Shown: positions 25,800-34,275, counted from the stretch's first letter. The stretch: DNA of 64,000 nt from Betaproteobacteria bacterium MOLA814 (GCA_000496475.1 AYMW01000003.1:519941-583940), one strand, 5' to 3'. The notes: a model not told the origin generated them from the letters alone. A program made the numbers and translations.

Positions 25800-26549
25800 T
25801 TACGAGGCGCGCATCATGGATGCGCCCGATTCGTCTAAAGATTTGGCCTCTTTGATGACCTTCATGTTGGCCTCAAAGCTGCGGGAGTGATCAATCAACC
25901 GTGTCATCGCTTCGACGACACTGACGTTAGAACCTTCTAACGTTTCTGGGGTTAAAGCAATATTTAAGCCACCTTCAAAATCGCCGCCATTGAGGGGCTC
26001 AAACAAACCGTCTTCGCGGCGATTCAAAGGGGTTTCGCTGGCGTCGCGCAGCATCAGCTGCCCAATCAGTACTTGCGCAGCTGGTCCAACCTGACCTGGG
26101 TCTGTGGCATACACACCGCCGTCTCGTGTGATGCTGACGTCAAAGCCTGGCGGTACAACAATGGGGCCACCATCGCCCATGGCGATGTGGCCTGCGCCGT
26201 TCGTGAGTGTGCCCAACGCGTCTGGGCGCAAGTCGCCGCGGCGGGTAAATGCAATATCACCGTTGGGAGCTTGTACGCCCATCACAGTGCCACCGTTCAT
26301 GGCGATGTCGGTTTTCCGACCTGTGGCCATCAAGGTGCCAGGGGTCAACATGATGCGGCTGGTAGGCACAGCCTGCGGCTGGGCGCGCGAGTCAAAACCT
26401 GGCCCTTTTAGGTCAATGGCCTTGAGGGCCACACCAAGGCTGCGTTTGAAACCAACTGTGGAGACGTTGGCCAACTCATTGGTCAATAGATTGCGACCAA
26501 TCGCCTTCTCCGTGATGCCTGCGGCTGCTGTAAACGCTAGTCTGTCCAT
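25800..26549 (-). CDS. flgF: Proximal rod protein FlgF
   Basis: Rod subunit, 249 residues. N-terminal ITEKAIGRNLLTNELANVST, then GFKRS, and C-terminal TLEGSNVSVVEAMTRLIDHS, then RSFEANMKVIKE, are as in the family. AGGAG lies about 7 nt before the ATG, immediately preceded by a strong hairpin at 26566-26587 in the flgE-flgF gap. Confidence 0.95.
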   Translation of the reverse strand: MDRLAFTAAAGITEKAIGRNLLTNELANVSTVGFKRSLGVALKAIDLKGPGFDSRAQPQAVPTSRIMLTPGTLMATGRKTDIAMNGGTVMGVQAPNGDIAFTRRGDLRPDALGTLTNGAGHIAMGDGGPIVVPPGFDVSITRDGGVYATDPGQVGPAAQVLIGQLMLRDASETPLNRREDGLFEPLNGGDFEGGLNIALTPETLEGSNVSVVEAMTRLIDHSRSFEANMKVIKEAKSLDESGASMMRAS

Positions 26550-26565
26550 AACTTGACTCCTACTG

Positions 26566-26587
26566 ACCCACAGGCGAACCTGTGGGT
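26566..26587 (-). other. Strong hairpin between flgE and flgF
   Basis: On the minus strand, stem ACCCACAGG, loop TTCG, stem CCTGTGGGT: nine perfect base pairs with a UUCG-type tetraloop. No T-run follows; the flgF Shine-Dalgarno comes directly after. More likely an mRNA stability or processing element, or a control on flgF translation, than a terminator (inference). Confidence 0.55.
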
Positions 26588-26618
26588 GTCGCTCACACCG
26601 CTGGCACTAGGCTAGCGG

Positions 26619-29600
26619 TTACGAGCGGATGTTGATAATGGCCTGTGTCATCGTGCTGCTGGTCTCAATGGCTTTGGAGTTCGCTTGGAAGTTACGTTGT
26701 GCCGTGATGAGGTCCACCAGTTCTTGTGTCAAATCCACGTTGGCCCTTTCAGTAGCACCAGCACGAACCGTGCCAAAGCCGGCTGAGCCTGCCTCACCAA
26801 TTTTGGGGTTGCCTGATTTAGCGGTGGAGTAAAAGCTAGAGTTGCCAATTTGACGCAAGCCAGCCGGGCTGGAAAAGTTGGCCAAAATAACCTTGGCCAA
26901 GGTGTTTTGCGTGCCGTTGGAGTAAGACGCGCTGACCAAACCATCGTCACCAATGTCCAAGCCCACCAAGTCACCTTCAGGGCGACCGTCTTGTGACTGC
27001 GACAACACAGCAAACGCTGACGAGTACTGGGTTGAGGCCGAGTAATCGATGTTGATCGTCAAGGCGCCCTTGCCGTCTGCCAGGTACACCGTATCGAGCT
27101 GTGAGCCGGTTTGTGGGGAAATCAGGTTGCCGCTGGTGTTGAATGTCAGCTCGCCTTTGTCTAGGTAAATGGGTGACCACTCAGGCAAGACCGTAAAGCC
27201 GTCAGCGCTGGTGGTCTCCACACCAAACTCATCGATGTACTTGGAAACACTCACGCCATTGTTGACCTCTTGAAACTGCGTGGGCTTGATCCAGCTAGAC
27301 GTGGTGCCTCGCCCTGCGTCCACGTTGGCCAAGCCCCAGTTGGAGCTGCCAGACACCTTGATAAAGGAGTCGGTACCAGAGGTGCCAGTGGTGAACTTAA
27401 ACGCGTTGAGTACTTGGTCATAGGAAACTGTGACGCCAGAGGTTGAACTGCCTGTGTCGCTGGCCAGTGTGTTGATTTCTTTCTCGAGTGCCAACATAAA
27501 GCCGTCCAGCGTGTAAGAGTCGCTCGCGGGCAACGTCACAGTGCCCTTGACGTCATCGACTGACACCACAAAGGTGTTGTTGCTGCTGTCAACTGAAAAG
27601 TTGTTGTTGACGTTGATAGAGACTTGCGTACCTGTTGTCACCGCTGGTGATGAAACCGTTCCACGCAGTGCCGTATCAGAAGTTGCCACAGCCAGTGGGT
27701 CTGCGGCTGTTGCACTTATTCCAAGTAGCGACAGCGCCAATGAGTTGCTGTCTGTGATGGTGATACTAGAGGCATCTCCAGTTGAGCCCGATGAAAAAGA
27801 AAATTGCTCGTTGACGTTATCAAAGGTCACATTCATGCCATAGCGCTGGGTGGCCAAGGTCCTAACAAGACCACCGTTGGGGCTGACTTGACCGTTTAAG
27901 CTGGTGCCTATTGGGGTGTACAAGCCGTTGTCGCCCACTGCACTCACAGCGGCACTTAGGCCTAGAACGCTGTTGGAGTTAACAGACGATGCTGTCACTG
28001 AGGTGGTTACAGCTCCAGTAATTTGGTCGGTAGCGCCAATTAACAGGCCACCGTCATAGCCACTAGAACCGGCTGCAAACAGGGTTGTAAACGCCGCACC
28101 ATCGTTGCGTGCGAAGCTGAGGGCACCGTCAACGCTGCTGATGGTATAGCCTGAGGAGCTGTAGCCTGTTGCCGCTTGAAACTTGGTGACCATACTGGCC
28201 AAGGCGGCCGCATCCTCCGTGGCCTGAACGCCAGACGTACCAATATCAATATTCGAGATACTCAGGCTCACAACGGTGCCGTCCGATTCAGTTAGGGTCA
28301 CGCTCACATCTTGTAAGCTATCCGTACCTGCGGTTACATCGAAGGACTGGCGGCTCTGGGGCGCTTGTAAGCTGATGGCGCCGCTATCAGCTTCGCTAAA
28401 CGTGAACCCTCGATTAACGGCATCAAAACCTACCGTAACAGTTGTTAAACCAGCGGCGTCGACAGCAGCTTGCATCGCCTCAACCGCATCACCCCGCCTA
28501 ACTTTTGTAATGTCAGAAATATCGGCTGTGTAGGGCGCCAAAACAGTACTAGTTCCTGTCACGCCGGTCGTATTTGCGTCTGCAAAAACAACATTGTCTG
28601 CGGCAACATCAAGCACATTCCACTTCAAGGTTAGTGTGCCGTCCCCATTGTCAACTATGGTTTTTGCATTTCCCGAACCACTTGCCGTAATGAAATTATC
28701 AGCATCTAAATCGGCCTTCACCTGCGCAGCCACTTGCGCAGCAGTAACGTCAGTTGCAGCCAAGGTCACCGTGACACCTGCAACAGTAAACGATTGAACT
28801 GCACCTGCGGTCGGCGCGGTGAATGTCAAAGTTTCCTGTTTAAAAGAGCCAAGGTTTGAGATGTCCAGTTGCACGGACTTAGCCACGCCACCAACAGACG
28901 CATTAAGCTGAAATGTCGTGTTACTGGTAAAGTCAAAGTAACGCTCATCACCAAATTCAGCGTTCAAGACATTCGTCATTTCTTTAGCAATGTCAACGCC
29001 TGTCATGGTGGTGGTCGAGCCGGCCAAATGACTCAAATCAAGGGTTACTGGCACGCCCGAGTCATCAATGTCGATGGTGAACATACTTTCTAAATCAGAT
29101 GCAGTCACTGAGCTGAAGTTGTATGTGGTGTCAGCCGTCAAATCTGTACTTGTTTTAATGCCTTTTATAGCTGCAGGCTGCGAGATGCGTGTATCAGTCA
29201 AATCATCCAGCGAGAACATTTGCGTTTTACCGTTTACCAGTAAATCGCCCACTGCACTCAATGGCTGAATCTCACCGTACTTGTTGACATACAACTCTTC
29301 ACCATTGACATCAGTAGCTTGAATCAACGATGGGTTCACCTGCGTGTCGCCTACGAATACATTGGTTTGCCACTTGTTGGTTGGGGATAGCTGGCTGGCA
29401 TTTTGTGTTTTAGAGTAGTAGACCGTGGCCAAATAACCGTTGCCACCCGAGTCATACACTGTCATCGCGGTGCTCTTGTTGTAAGTGGCAGGGTTGTTGC
29501 GGCTGAATGTGTCCGTTATGACGGTTGCATCTGCTGGAAAATTCAAACCCAAATTGATTAAAGAGGTCTCAGCGGCTTCACCGTTGGTTTGCTGGGGGAT

Positions 29601-30032
29601 GGTCAGAACATTTAAATCGCTTAGGTCGGCCTTGCCAGACGAGTCAACCGACGCGGCCATCAAACGTTGGCCTGCCGAGTTCACCACGTTGTATTGGTCG
29701 TTCATCATGAACGAGCCGTTGCGGGTGTAGATGTCTTGCAAGCCGTCGGCCGACTTCAACGGGAAGAAACCGTCACCGGTGACAGCCAAGTCCAACGCGT
29801 TGGCAGAAAACGCCACGTTGCCCTGACCAAACTCTTGGGTCACTTGTTTCAGTGCAACGCCCTGGCCAATGGTGGATGACGCTTTTTGCAACGGCGAGGT
29901 GGCAAAAATGTCACCAAAGTCGGCGCGTGAGCGTTTGAAGCCAGTGGTGCCCACGTTGGCTATGTTGTTGCTGGTTACGCCGAGTTGGGCGGTTGCGGCG
30001 TTCAAGCCGGTGAGCGAGGTATAGAAAGACAT
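26619..30032 (-). CDS. flgE: Flagellar hook protein FlgE, greatly enlarged
   Basis: Hook subunit, 1137 residues against about 400 in enteric bacteria. The ends are canonical: SFYTSLTGLNAATAQLGVTS, NNIANVGTTGFKRSRADFGD and LDLAVTGDGFF at the N-terminus, and RANVDLTQELVDLITAQRNF, then QANSKAIETSS, at the C-terminus. About 650 extra residues lie between roughly 290 and 940. They include the shared module (398-503), flagellin-IN-like stretches and Ser/Thr-rich strands. A hook monomer this size would give a thick, decorated hook. Third to fifth in the operon order flgB, flgC, flgD, flgE, flgF. Confidence 0.97.
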   Translation of the reverse strand: MSFYTSLTGLNAATAQLGVTSNNIANVGTTGFKRSRADFGDIFATSPLQKASSTIGQGVALKQVTQEFGQGNVAFSANALDLAVTGDGFFPLKSADGLQDIYTRNGSFMMNDQYNVVNSAGQRLMAASVDSSGKADLSDLNVLTIPQQTNGEAAETSLINLGLNFPADATVITDTFSRNNPATYNKSTAMTVYDSGGNGYLATVYYSKTQNASQLSPTNKWQTNVFVGDTQVNPSLIQATDVNGEELYVNKYGEIQPLSAVGDLLVNGKTQMFSLDDLTDTRISQPAAIKGIKTSTDLTADTTYNFSSVTASDLESMFTIDIDDSGVPVTLDLSHLAGSTTTMTGVDIAKEMTNVLNAEFGDERYFDFTSNTTFQLNASVGGVAKSVQLDISNLGSFKQETLTFTAPTAGAVQSFTVAGVTVTLAATDVTAAQVAAQVKADLDADNFITASGSGNAKTIVDNGDGTLTLKWNVLDVAADNVVFADANTTGVTGTSTVLAPYTADISDITKVRRGDAVEAMQAAVDAAGLTTVTVGFDAVNRGFTFSEADSGAISLQAPQSRQSFDVTAGTDSLQDVSVTLTESDGTVVSLSISNIDIGTSGVQATEDAAALASMVTKFQAATGYSSSGYTISSVDGALSFARNDGAAFTTLFAAGSSGYDGGLLIGATDQITGAVTTSVTASSVNSNSVLGLSAAVSAVGDNGLYTPIGTSLNGQVSPNGGLVRTLATQRYGMNVTFDNVNEQFSFSSGSTGDASSITITDSNSLALSLLGISATAADPLAVATSDTALRGTVSSPAVTTGTQVSINVNNNFSVDSSNNTFVVSVDDVKGTVTLPASDSYTLDGFMLALEKEINTLASDTGSSTSGVTVSYDQVLNAFKFTTGTSGTDSFIKVSGSSNWGLANVDAGRGTTSSWIKPTQFQEVNNGVSVSKYIDEFGVETTSADGFTVLPEWSPIYLDKGELTFNTSGNLISPQTGSQLDTVYLADGKGALTINIDYSASTQYSSAFAVLSQSQDGRPEGDLVGLDIGDDGLVSASYSNGTQNTLAKVILANFSSPAGLRQIGNSSFYSTAKSGNPKIGEAGSAGFGTVRAGATERANVDLTQELVDLITAQRNFQANSKAIETSSTMTQAIINIRS
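28524..28841 (-). repeat. Shared exported-protein module, copy in FlgE
   Basis: FlgE residues 398-503. Elements: KQETLTFTAPTAG, SFTVAGVTVTLAA, TAAQVAAQVKADL, IVDNGDGTLTLKW, VVFADANTTGVT and APYTAD. Aligns over its whole length with the FliD and FlgK copies. Confidence 0.8.
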
Positions 30033-30084
30033 AAGCGATGGCTCCTAGATAAACAAGGGTTGTTGTGTGTGGGGGACGACGTGC

Positions 30085-30771
30085 TTACACGCCAATTCGG
30101 GTCACGTCTGCAAGCGGCATGGTTTTGCCGCCTTCAAACTCGAGAATCAAACTTTTATCAACTGCGCTGGTGCTCACTGCCGTCACTTTTGCAAGTGCAT
30201 TGACATCCACCGGCGTGGTGGCGCCCTGCACCACCGCAGTTGCTGAGAATGTGTACGCGCCATTGGGAACGGTTTCGCCGTTGGCGTCTCTACCATTCCA
30301 CTTCAGCGCAAAGTCGCCAGCTGCCTGTGATGGGTAGATCAACTCCCTGACGGACACGCCGCTGCTGTTGAGTACACTGACTTTCATACCAGCGGAGCCA
30401 TAAGGCAGGTTGACAACACCGTCACCGCCCTCGCCTGCGCTGATGTTGACGGCACCACCCGGTACAGCAACGCTCTTGCCAATCAGCGCAGCGCTGGCCA
30501 TGACGCGGTCTGCGGCCTGGGAGGTCACCATGGTATCGAGCGAGCCCTTCATAGACAGGTTCGCTTCTAGCGAGGAGAACTGCGCCAACTGGGCCACGAA
30601 GGCCTCGTTTTTGACTGGCTCAAGCGGATTTTGGTTTTGAAGTTGTGCAGTAAACAGTTGTAAAAACTGTTGTTGCCCCATTTCGTCATCCACTTGCTTG
30701 GGTGTATTGACGTAATTTTCGTAGCTGGTAATGCCGGCTGGCAATGTGCTACCCGCGATATCTAAGGCCAT
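30085..30771 (-). CDS. flgD: Hook assembly scaffold FlgD
   Basis: Hook-capping scaffold, 228 residues. The N-terminal QFLQLFTAQLQNQNPLEPVK, then NEAFVAQLAQFSSLE, is the conserved FlgD N domain. The C-terminal part has FlgD Ig-like/tudor strands (DFALKWNGRDANGETVPNGA). It is removed when the hook is complete. Gap of 52 nt to flgE. Confidence 0.97.
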   Translation of the reverse strand: MALDIAGSTLPAGITSYENYVNTPKQVDDEMGQQQFLQLFTAQLQNQNPLEPVKNEAFVAQLAQFSSLEANLSMKGSLDTMVTSQAADRVMASAALIGKSVAVPGGAVNISAGEGGDGVVNLPYGSAGMKVSVLNSSGVSVRELIYPSQAAGDFALKWNGRDANGETVPNGAYTFSATAVVQGATTPVDVNALAKVTAVSTSAVDKSLILEFEGGKTMPLADVTRIGV

Positions 30772-30827
30772 GGTGCGTACCCTTTAGTTGGTTGTTTTTT
30801 TGACGGCAGATGACAAACTCACACGCA

Positions 30828-31253
30828 TTAAGAGCGTGTCAGCTCTAGGGTGCGCAGCATGAGCTGGCGCGCGGTATTGACGACTTCGACGTTGTTTTGG
30901 TAGGAGCGCGCCGAGGCCATCATCTCCACCATTTCAGTCACTTCATTTACGTTAGATGGGTAGACATAGCCGCCCTCATCAGCCAAGGGGTTGCCGGGGT
31001 CATACATGGCTTGTATCGGAATACCATCGTCTTGCATGCGGTCTACCTTCACGCCGCCCACGTATTGGGCGCCAGAGTTGGTCATGTTGTCGTCCACCAA
31101 GGCTTTGAATACAACCCGCTTTGCTTTAAAGGCTTCAGCCTCCGTGCCAGCCACAGAGCCGGCATTGGCCAGGTTGGAGGCCGTGGCGTTCATGCGTACC
31201 AACTGTGCATTCAGTGCGGTGCCAGCGATACCAAAAATATTACCTATAGACAT
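30828..31253 (-). CDS. flgC: Proximal rod protein FlgC
   Basis: Rod subunit, 141 residues, normal length. IAGTALNAQLVRMNATASNL, then ANAGS, at the N-terminus and VNEVTEMVEMMASARSYQNN near the C-terminus are FlgC signatures. It follows flgB by 27 nt with a clear AGGAG-type site (minus strand CAGGAGTTAATGC). Confidence 0.97.
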   Translation of the reverse strand: MSIGNIFGIAGTALNAQLVRMNATASNLANAGSVAGTEAEAFKAKRVVFKALVDDNMTNSGAQYVGGVKVDRMQDDGIPIQAMYDPGNPLADEGGYVYPSNVNEVTEMVEMMASARSYQNNVEVVNTARQLMLRTLELTRS

Positions 31254-31280
31254 GCATTAACTCCTGTTTGTGGTGGCGCA

Positions 31281-31664
31281 TCAATCGCCCCTGAGGGCTT
31301 TGCGAATACCGCTCACACGGCTCTCTAAGAAACTCAACGTAGCCTGATAATCAGCGGACGCTTTACCGTAGTTGGACTGCTCCACACTCATCTCGACTGT
31401 GTTGCCGTCAAACGAGGTGTTGAACGGTGTGCGGTACACCAAGCCGTCGTTGCCAGGCATGTCGCCAGCTTGGTAGTGGTTGCTTTGCGTGGCCTGCATG
31501 GGCTGCGACATTTCGCCAGCCATGACCTTTTTAAAATCAAGATCCCGCGCCTTGTACTGCGGCGTATCCGCGTTGGCAATATTTTGGGCAAGCAGCTCCA
31601 GTCGCTGACTTCTTGTCTGCAGCGCGCGTTCGTGAATGCCTAATGCGTTGTTCAACAAATCCAT
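31281..31664 (-). CDS. flgB: Proximal rod protein FlgB
   Basis: Rod subunit, 127 residues. LGIHERALQTRSQRLELLAQ, then NIANADTPQYKARD, is the FlgB N-terminus; NTVEMSVEQSNYGKASADYQ follows near the end. First gene of the flgBCDEFGHIJKL operon. AAGGAGCTC lies just before the ATG. The sigma54 promoter at 31784-31799 starts the operon. Confidence 0.97.
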   Translation of the reverse strand: MDLLNNALGIHERALQTRSQRLELLAQNIANADTPQYKARDLDFKKVMAGEMSQPMQATQSNHYQAGDMPGNDGLVYRTPFNTSFDGNTVEMSVEQSNYGKASADYQATLSFLESRVSGIRKALRGD

Positions 31665-31783
31665 GAGAGCTCCTTACACATTGATCTCTGGTTACAGCGC
31701 ACTCAAGTTCACCGTGCAGCTGTCGATACCGTTCTCAGGCAGCCCTTGTTTGACACATGGCTCCCATCAGTTGATACAGACTA

Positions 31784-31799
31784 TGCAATAGCTGTGCCA
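31784..31799 (-). promoter_or_regulatory. Sigma54 promoter of the flgB operon
   Basis: The minus strand reads TGGCACAGCTATTGCA, a full match to TGGCAC-N5-TTGCW. It lies about 120 nt before flgB. A 20-bp palindrome begins 19 nt upstream of the -24 box. Confidence 0.85.
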
Positions 31800-31817
31800 A
31801 GGTGTTTTTGACGCATC

Positions 31818-31837
31818 AGCGGCAACGCATTGCCGCT
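31818..31837. promoter_or_regulatory. Palindrome upstream of flgB
   Basis: AGCGGCAACGCATTGCCGCT: 8-bp perfect arms around CGCA. It combines both elements seen before fliC1 (GGCAA-N4-TTGCC and GCGGCAA/TTGCCGC arms). Its position just upstream of the sigma54 promoter suggests a regulator site. It could also form a hairpin behind the 31890-33329 gene, though no T-run follows. Confidence 0.5.
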
Positions 31838-31889
31838 TGGGGGGGTGTCATGGCGAAGCGCCGTGATACAACTGCGAACTGCACGGGCT

Positions 31890-33329
31890 TTAGCGCAAAG
31901 CGACTTGCTGCGCCTGTTGCGCCTGTTGCGCGGTGTTGTAAGCGCTTAGGCGGGCAGTGCGACCCGTCGCAACGACAGGGTTGAGCTCCACGTCGCGCAG
32001 GCGCTGGTTGGCGTTGTGGTGTAAGCCCACCCAAATAGATTGACGCGTGATCGGTTTGTCGCGGTCCTTGCCAACGTGCAAGTAGGTGGCTTGCGTGCCA
32101 GCGATGTCCAAGGCCACATGTCGCCTGGTTTCTTGTCTGGCTGCAGGTGTCAGCACGCTGAGGTACAAATCGTCTAAGCGCACAGGGCCTTTTTTACCGA
32201 CACCGACTTCGTCAAAATATTGGTCAACCAAGTCGAGTTGGTTGTAGGTGCTCATGTTCAAAATAGCGCGTGGGTTGTTGGCAAAGCCCACGGAAGCTGC
32301 GCCGCGGTTGTCACCGTCACAGAACTGAATAATGCCGTGGCAACTGCCATTGGTCGATTTGGGGTTCATGCCGTCGCTCTCCATGAGCGTGAGGCGTGCA
32401 AAGTCGTCGGGAGAAAATTTGTGCTTGTGGGCCAATGCGACAATTTTCTGTTGCACCCGCGGCACTTCAGCTGAACTCATAAAGCCCTTGTCCACGGCAC
32501 GTTGCAAGGTTTTATCAAGGACGGGGGTGTGCGTCAGCCGCCTGGCTTGCGCTGGATGAACCGCCGCCACTTGGCCAGTACGCTGTGCGGTGGCACCAGA
32601 GACAGTGGCATGGGCGCCAGACAAGCGGTTGCTCCCACCGGCGTCCGTATTGCTGCGCTGCAACATGTTAAGCGAGCTGCCAGACAATGCCGTGGTCATG
32701 CGCAACGCCAACGCGGCGTGCGTGCTGATGACTTGTCCAGACGCCTTGCCCGCTGCAGATGCGAACACACCGCTGGTGGGCAGGGCTGCCATTAGGCCAC
32801 CCAAGCTGTTCATGCGCAAGCGTTGACCGGGGTGGATGAGGTCGGGGTTGTCAATACCGTTGCTGACGGCCAGGTGTTTGGCCATCTGCCAAGCTTGCGC
32901 ATTGGTGACGGTTTTACCTTGAGCGGCGGCGGCTTGCTGCACCACGCTGATGAGGGTGTCGCCTTTTTTGACGCGGGTATCGTCTTGTCCTGCGGCTGTC
33001 GTTGAAGCGTCGTTGATCTGGTTGGGGACAGCCGAGTGTGTGGCGGGCGCAGTGGCTGTGCCCGTTGCTGCCGCTGCAGCCGGTGCAACGTGAACTGGCG
33101 ACAGCACCAGACCTGTTGAGGCTGGCGGCGCGCTGGCTTGCTGCATGGCTTGCAAAAAAGGCTTGGTTTCTGTCTTGCTGGCGCTGGCACCCACGCTTGT
33201 GTTGGTGGTTGTACCCTGCGCAGCCCATGCCGGCTTCACCATGTGCAACACCCGCCCACTGTTAGGCTGACGGCTGTTCGTCTGAAGTGATGCTGTGTTG
33301 TCTTGCGTTACGGGGCCCACGGGCTGCAT
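31890..33329 (-). CDS. LysM and lysozyme-like flagellar protein
   Basis: A 479-residue protein. Residues about 118-172 are a LysM-like domain (VKKGDTLISVV, then NPDLIHPGQRLRM). About 270-420 looks lysozyme/transglycosylase-like (FARLTLMESDGMNPKSTNGS, then CHGIIQFCDGDN), with E in LMES as candidate catalytic residue. The first 115 residues are low-complexity Ala/Thr/Gln and the end is Gln/Ala-rich. No signal peptide is visible from any start. AAGG directly abuts the ATG at 33329, so the start is uncertain. It lies between flgA and flgB and, because FlgJ here lacks its muramidase domain, could open the wall for the rod. Confidence 0.7.
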   Translation of the reverse strand: MQPVGPVTQDNTASLQTNSRQPNSGRVLHMVKPAWAAQGTTTNTSVGASASKTETKPFLQAMQQASAPPASTGLVLSPVHVAPAAAAATGTATAPATHSAVPNQINDASTTAAGQDDTRVKKGDTLISVVQQAAAAQGKTVTNAQAWQMAKHLAVSNGIDNPDLIHPGQRLRMNSLGGLMAALPTSGVFASAAGKASGQVISTHAALALRMTTALSGSSLNMLQRSNTDAGGSNRLSGAHATVSGATAQRTGQVAAVHPAQARRLTHTPVLDKTLQRAVDKGFMSSAEVPRVQQKIVALAHKHKFSPDDFARLTLMESDGMNPKSTNGSCHGIIQFCDGDNRGAASVGFANNPRAILNMSTYNQLDLVDQYFDEVGVGKKGPVRLDDLYLSVLTPAARQETRRHVALDIAGTQATYLHVGKDRDKPITRQSIWVGLHHNANQRLRDVELNPVVATGRTARLSAYNTAQQAQQAQQVALR

Positions 33330-33410
33330 CCTTTGCGTTTTGACGTTGACAAATTGCCTGTTAAATCAAAGCTCGAGGGCTAGGTGGTAGTCAGTTCAAC
33401 ATTGGAAAGC

Positions 33411-33426
33411 TGGTCTGCTTTTTGCT
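33411..33426 (+). promoter_or_regulatory. Probable sigma54 promoter of flgA
   Basis: TGGTCTGCTTTTTGCT: correct GG/GC spacing and a good -12 box (TTTTTGCT) but a weaker -24 box (TGGTCT for TGGCAC). It lies 51 nt upstream of the chosen flgA start and inside the longer alternative frame, which supports the shorter start. Confidence 0.5.
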
Positions 33427-33476
33427 TTACAAGGTGTATGTCAACACTTCGTCACCCTCAGCTACTGGATAAGACC

Positions 33477-34205
33477 ATGCAAATGTCGTGCCGCTTTTTA
33501 TCACCCGTGCTGGTGATGACCGCCCTGCTGGTGTCGGTGTCCAGCCAAGCCGCCTCGCCCGCTGAACAAGCCTTGGCCACGGCGGTGGTGCAGTGGGGCC
33601 ATGCACATGCGCCCACGCAACCCAACCTAGAGTTGGCCCCGTTGGACGACAGAATCATTGTGCCAACCTGCGAGCAAGTGCTCAACGTTGACGCCCCATT
33701 TGGCCAAGCCACCAACTTGCGGGTGCGCTGCGCCCAACCCAATTGGCAGCTGTTTGTTAGAACCCGCAGCACCTTAACCGTGGCCAGTGAACCTGCCAGC
33801 GAACCCGTTGACGTTCAACCCGCGCAATGGGTGGTTGTGGCCAACCAACACTTGACCAGAGGCACACGCCTTACCCCTGCCATGCTGAGCCTGCGCCCTG
33901 CTGATGAAACAACACCAACAAATAATGCCTTAAAGGCTTTAGAACAAGCTGTTAATGCCGAATTGGTTAGAGACGTTGCCGCAGGCAGCACTGTGCGCCG
34001 ACACGATGTGCGCGCTGCCGTGCTGGTTAAACGTGGTGCCATGGTGTTGATGTCACTTGGTAACAACAGCGCACTGCACATCACTGTGCGCCTCAAAGCA
34101 CAAACCGATGCCCGCATGGGCGAGCAGGTCAGGCTCAAGAATATGGAGTCAGGCCGCGAAATTACTGCGAAAGTAATAGGCGTGAATGAGGCCGTGGCAC
34201 TGTGA
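33477..34205 (+). CDS. flgA: P-ring assembly chaperone FlgA
   Basis: Periplasmic chaperone for P-ring assembly, 242 residues. The signal peptide spans about residues 1-25 (hydrophobic FLSPVLVMTALLVSVSS, then AA). The C-terminal half is the FlgA SAF-like domain (WVVVANQHLTRGTRLTPAML, RRHDVRAAVLVKRGAMVLMS) and ends SGREITAKVIGVNEAVAL. The frame is open from 33384, but the ATG at 33477 has GGATAAG upstream, gives a proper signal peptide and is downstream of the promoter. Divergent from the LysM gene. Confidence 0.93.
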   Translation: MQMSCRFLSPVLVMTALLVSVSSQAASPAEQALATAVVQWGHAHAPTQPNLELAPLDDRIIVPTCEQVLNVDAPFGQATNLRVRCAQPNWQLFVRTRSTLTVASEPASEPVDVQPAQWVVVANQHLTRGTRLTPAMLSLRPADETTPTNNALKALEQAVNAELVRDVAAGSTVRRHDVRAAVLVKRGAMVLMSLGNNSALHITVRLKAQTDARMGEQVRLKNMESGREITAKVIGVNEAVAL

Positions 34206-34248
34206 CAACTTTTTTTCACCTATTTGTCAAAACATGTTCAAAATAAAC

Positions 34249-34275
34249 TCAAGTTTCTTATTATGACGCCGAACC
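34249..34275 (+). promoter_or_regulatory. Sigma28 promoter of flgMN
   Basis: TCAA-N15-GCCGAACC, 58 nt upstream of flgM. The 15-nt spacer and GCCGA core fit the other sigma28 sites. This would give the usual feedback of FliA on its own inhibitor. Confidence 0.65.
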
